Source: Trabulsiella odontotermitis
Lineage (GTDB): Bacteria; Pseudomonadota; Gammaproteobacteria; Enterobacterales; Enterobacteriaceae
Reading direction: 5' to 3'
NCBI RefSeq assembly: GCF_001297775.1
Contig: NZ_LIFX01000012.1
Location: 43,706-107,705, forward strand
DNA length: 64,000 bases
A model generated the notes under the pieces. It was not told the DNA's origin and made no database searches. It worked only from the letters and a program-made list of their open reading frames with translations. A program made the position numbers and the translations under genes. Below, piece by piece: positions 60,973-64,000 of the stretch; the stretch's first letter is position 1, and every line of letters starts with the position of its first letter.

Positions 60973-61665
60973 ATGTCCCGACGCGCCGACCGACTCTTTC
61001 AGATTGTACAGATCCTGCGTGGCAGGAGGCTGACGACGGCGGCGCTGTTGGCAGAGCGTCTGGGCGTCTCCGAACGGACGATTTACCGCGATATCCGCGA
61101 TCTGTCTATTTCCGGTGTGCCAGTGGAAGGCGAGGCCGGAAGCGGCTACCGGTTGATGGATGGCTTTGACCTGCCGCCGCTAATGCTGACCACCCGCGAA
61201 TCGGAAGCGCTGGTGGTGGCAATTCGTCTGCTGAAAACCTGGGGTGGCGAAACACTGTCATTGTCGCTGGAATCGGCACAGGAAAAGATCCTCGCGATCC
61301 TGCCGGAAGAGAGTCGACGCAAAGCGGAACAAACGCGCATTTTTGCCCCCGATCTCGGCTTGCAGTCGCACTCCCGCAGCGTGTTCGATCAAATCCATCA
61401 CGCGATCTCCGCGCAGCAGGTGCTGGCGCTGCATTATCGGGATGAGTCGGGGCAACTGTCATGGCGCAACGTGCAGCCGCTGGGGCTGTTTTTCTGGGGG
61501 GAGCACTGGTTGCTGGTGACCTGGTGTGAACGGCGGGAGGATTATCGCTGCTTCCGGCTCGATCGCTGCCTGAATATCACCACCCTGGACAGGCGCTTCA
61601 GTGAACAGGCAGATCGTTCGCTCAGCGACTTTTTACGCAAGGTAAAGCGGGTCGACACGCATTAA
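60973..61665 (+). CDS. YafY-type HTH/WYL-domain transcriptional regulator
   Basis: 230 residues. The N-terminal helix-turn-helix (TTAALLAERLGVSERTIYRDIRDL) is of the HTH_11 type. The C-terminal WYL region (ALHYRDESGQLSWRNVQP then FFWGEHWLLVTWCE) probably binds a ligand. It lies in an operon with the VOC gene and is likely autoregulated through the palindrome upstream. Confidence 0.9.
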   Translation: MSRRADRLFQIVQILRGRRLTTAALLAERLGVSERTIYRDIRDLSISGVPVEGEAGSGYRLMDGFDLPPLMLTTRESEALVVAIRLLKTWGGETLSLSLESAQEKILAILPEESRRKAEQTRIFAPDLGLQSHSRSVFDQIHHAISAQQVLALHYRDESGQLSWRNVQPLGLFFWGEHWLLVTWCERREDYRCFRLDRCLNITTLDRRFSEQADRSLSDFLRKVKRVDTH

Positions 61666-61692
61666 AAAAGCCAGCGCGAAGGCTGGCTCTTT
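61664..61692. terminator. Bidirectional terminator, WYL regulator / tsx
   Basis: AGCCAGC (61669-61675) and GCTGGCT (61682-61688) pair around GCGAAG, flanked by A6 on the left and CTTT on the right, between convergent stops. Confidence 0.88.
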
Positions 61693-61707
61693 CCTGTTGG
61701 ACGGGGA

Positions 61708-62592
61708 TTAGAAGTTGTAACCCACGACCAGATAACCACCCCAGCCGGTAGAACGAACGCTGAAGTCGCCTTTGCCGAAGTTCAGGCTGGCATCGTCCGC
61801 CCACTGACCGCCGTTGTGCCAGTAACGGGCAACAACAGAGTAATGCCAGTGATCGTAGTTCAGCGCCAGGATGTGACTGGAGGCGATGGAGTTGCTGGTA
61901 CGCGCGTGCTTCCCGTTGTTGTCGTAGAAGTTATCGTCGCCCAGGTCAGAACCCCAGTCAAAGTTGGTGAAGCCGATATAGCTCAGCTGACCGCCCCACA
62001 GTTGGGTGATCGGCACGAAGTATTTCACTTTGAAACGGTAGCCGTCCCATTCGTTTTCGTTGGACGCGCCATAGTTCTGCCACTGGTATTTCGCATACAC
62101 GTTCAGCGACAGGCTCATCGGCAGACCGGTTTCAACGTCAGTACCCAGACCCATGTACCAGGTGCTTTGCTCCTGAGAGTCATTGCGGCCCATATCGTAG
62201 ATATAGTTATTCGCGAAATACCACTCTTTGAACGGACCAAACGCCAGGCTGGTGCCGGTCAGTTTATCAATGGAGAAACGCGGTTCGATTTCCATAAACA
62301 GCGGGGAACCGTTGTTCCAGATACCTTTGGCTTCGGTGTTACCACCGAAGAAGACCGGCGCATCGATGTAACCATAGAAATCAAACCAGTCTTTTTTGGC
62401 AAAGGCTTCATATTCAAGGTATGTATCGTTGCGGATCAGCGGTCCGAAGCGGGTGTGATAGCTGCCTACCACGTTAACGCTCTGGTGCCACCAGTCGGAG
62501 AGATACTGCGGTTTATCATTTTCTGCCGCGCTGGCAGTGAAAGAAGCGGAAAGCGCAAGTGCAGCACCGGCTGCCAGTAATGTTTTTTTCAT
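61708..62592 (-). CDS. tsx: Nucleoside-specific channel Tsx
   Basis: 294 residues from ATG 62592 ([22 protein letters not shown]), the E. coli length. The 33-codon upstream extension runs into the promoter. It is a 12-strand outer-membrane barrel for nucleosides and a phage/colicin receptor. The signal peptide ends SA|AEND. It ends in Phe as expected for an outer-membrane barrel. Confidence 0.97.
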   Translation of the reverse strand: MKKTLLAAGAALALSASFTASAAENDKPQYLSDWWHQSVNVVGSYHTRFGPLIRNDTYLEYEAFAKKDWFDFYGYIDAPVFFGGNTEAKGIWNNGSPLFMEIEPRFSIDKLTGTSLAFGPFKEWYFANNYIYDMGRNDSQEQSTWYMGLGTDVETGLPMSLSLNVYAKYQWQNYGASNENEWDGYRFKVKYFVPITQLWGGQLSYIGFTNFDWGSDLGDDNFYDNNGKHARTSNSIASSHILALNYDHWHYSVVARYWHNGGQWADDASLNFGKGDFSVRSTGWGGYLVVGYNF

Positions 62593-62700
62593 AATTTTGC
62601 CACTGATTAAAAACCCCTGAGCGGGAGTGAAAAGAGTTGTTTTAACGTTTCTGAATGTTTCGTGTTTCTGGGTGCCTATTATAGAAATCATTGCTCACAA

Positions 62701-62760
62701 AAATATGTCTTGTTTCACAGATCTCTCATTCACGTAATCGATTGCGTTCACGTTTGCGTG
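62701..62760 (-). promoter_or_regulatory. CRP/CytR-type control region of tsx
   Basis: Three GTGAA motifs occur on the minus strand (AACGTGAACGC, TACGTGAATGA, TCTGTGAAACA), with the palindrome-like AATCGATTACG between two of them. E. coli tsx P2 is controlled by CRP and CytR through closely similar sequence. Confidence 0.55.
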
Positions 62761-62856
62761 CTTTGGCTGGCCGGGATTGTACTGAGATTGTTAAAAGTTG
62801 CAAATTGTTAGCGGCGGAAATGAAGATTTACGCAGACGGACTGGCGAGTATTTGCA

Positions 62857-62894
62857 CAAAAATAACCGGATGGCAGTGGCGCCATCCGGTTATT
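62857..62894 (-). terminator. Terminator of yajI
   Basis: AATAACCGGATGGC (62861-62874) and GCCATCCGGTTATT (62881-62894) form a perfect 14-bp stem. On the minus strand it exits into a T run. Confidence 0.88.
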
Positions 62895-62905
62895 GAGTGA
62901 AGGGG

Positions 62906-63451
62906 TTAAGGCTGAACGGCAGGCTGGATATCGTGAATGCGCACGAAACCTAACTGATCCGGCGTAATGCCGTTGAGCTGAAGGGGAATATCCACATCGC
63001 TTGGCGCCAGCACACTGGCCGGAGCGTTGATCAACTGGTTCTGCACGTTAACTTCCTGAAAATTTTCCGTGGTGCCCTGGATTTGGCCCCATTCGACGGT
63101 GCCGCTAAATGCGGGCAGCGGATCGTTCGATTCACCCTGAATGCGCAGCGTCACCCGGGTACCCTGGGCATTCTGCGCCGCGTTCAGCAGCGACATCCGC
63201 AGGGTGCCGATCTGGCTCTCAAGGCGTGCGGGCGTGTTGGAGCCCGGCAGCAAATAGACGCCATTGCTGGACTGTGCATTTAGCCGATTCTGCTGGGTAA
63301 TTTTTACCGTTTCCTTGTTGAGCTGCGTCATCTCTTTATTCAGCGTGCTCACATTTTGATGCATTTCGCGCACTTCACTTTGCTGCGCGCAGGCGCTGAG
63401 GGAAAAGAGGCTTCCCACCAGGAGAATTCTTAGGTAACGTCTTGTCTTCAT
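62906..63451 (-). CDS. yajI: Lipoprotein YajI (DUF3251)
   Basis: 181 residues from ATG 63451 (MKTRRYLRILLVG). The lipobox LSAC is near residue 21. A helical, Gln/Asn/Thr-rich segment precedes the DUF3251 domain. It is probably anchored in the outer membrane; function unknown. Upstream in-frame ATGs do not fit a signal peptide. Confidence 0.93.
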   Translation of the reverse strand: MKTRRYLRILLVGSLFSLSACAQQSEVREMHQNVSTLNKEMTQLNKETVKITQQNRLNAQSSNGVYLLPGSNTPARLESQIGTLRMSLLNAAQNAQGTRVTLRIQGESNDPLPAFSGTVEWGQIQGTTENFQEVNVQNQLINAPASVLAPSDVDIPLQLNGITPDQLGFVRIHDIQPAVQP

Positions 63452-63566
63452 CTCATTTTTCCTTGAAACCATCGTTGGCTTAATGGTAGCCAGCAAAGCA
63501 CTTTCTGACATCTGCTGTTTGTCTCAAAAAGCGCTCTTCCTTTGTTGTCGGGTCAGAACAGGGTAA

Positions 63567-64000
<434 letters not shown>

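Overview
The window is chromosomal DNA of an enterobacterium close to Escherichia, Salmonella and Citrobacter. Gene order follows the E. coli 8-9 minute region almost exactly: tauABCD, hemB, an autotransporter, yaiV, ampH, sbmA-yaiW, yaiY, yaiZ, ddlA, iraP, phoA-psiF, proC, yaiI, aroL, aroM, ppnP, rdgC, mak, sbcDC, phoBR, brnQ-proY, malZ, acpH, queA-tgt-yajC-secDF, tsx, yajI, nrdR. An intact phoA argues against ordinary Salmonella. A 2-Cys peroxiredoxin beside acpH argues against E. coli K-12. A Citrobacter-type genome is my best inference, not a demonstrated identity.

Layout. 1-5.5 kb: two same-strand type Va autotransporter genes. One is long with an extended signal peptide and runs off the left edge. 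The other is a signal peptide joined almost directly to a beta-barrel, with no passenger. 6-10.9 kb: an ACR3/SBF-type transporter and the taurine operon. 10.9-17.7 kb: a two-domain PlsC/GNAT acyltransferase, hemB, an intact AIDA-type autotransporter and yaiV/iprA. 17.7-28.6 kb: ampH, an isochorismatase-fold hydrolase, sbmA-yaiW, yaiY, yaiZ, ddlA, an MdtG-like exporter, iraP, phoA, psiF, proC. 28.7-37.7 kb: yaiI, aroL with TyrR and TrpR sites, aroM, ppnP, rdgC, mak, sbcC, sbcD. 37.9-45 kb: phoBR, brnQ, proY, malZ. 45-53.5 kb is accessory: a YhaJ-like LysR regulator divergent from a YcaC-like hydrolase, a monooxygenase-fold membrane protein and a YtcJ-like amidohydrolase, then a DUF2339/DUF3999 membrane pair. 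53.5-64 kb: peroxiredoxin, acpH, the queA-secF operon, a VOC/WYL pair behind a palindrome, tsx, yajI and the start of nrdR.

Functional themes. Phosphate starvation is covered by phoB, phoR, phoA, psiF and iraP, with PhoB boxes visible at phoA and phoB. Sulfonate-sulfur scavenging is covered by tauABCD. Envelope biogenesis and transport are covered by secDF-yajC, three autotransporters, sbmA, ampH, ddlA and tsx. Compared with E. coli K-12 the window lacks dgcC, yaiA, araJ and yajD at their usual positions.

Most worth follow-up: the passenger-less barrel beside its paralogue, the fused acyltransferase, the LysR-controlled four-gene module, the DUF2339/DUF3999 pair, and a 29-codon ORF whose ribosome-binding site is partly in a hairpin. 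No CRISPR array, insertion sequence, tRNA or rRNA was recognised. All functional calls come from reading the sequence against remembered family members; no database search was run.
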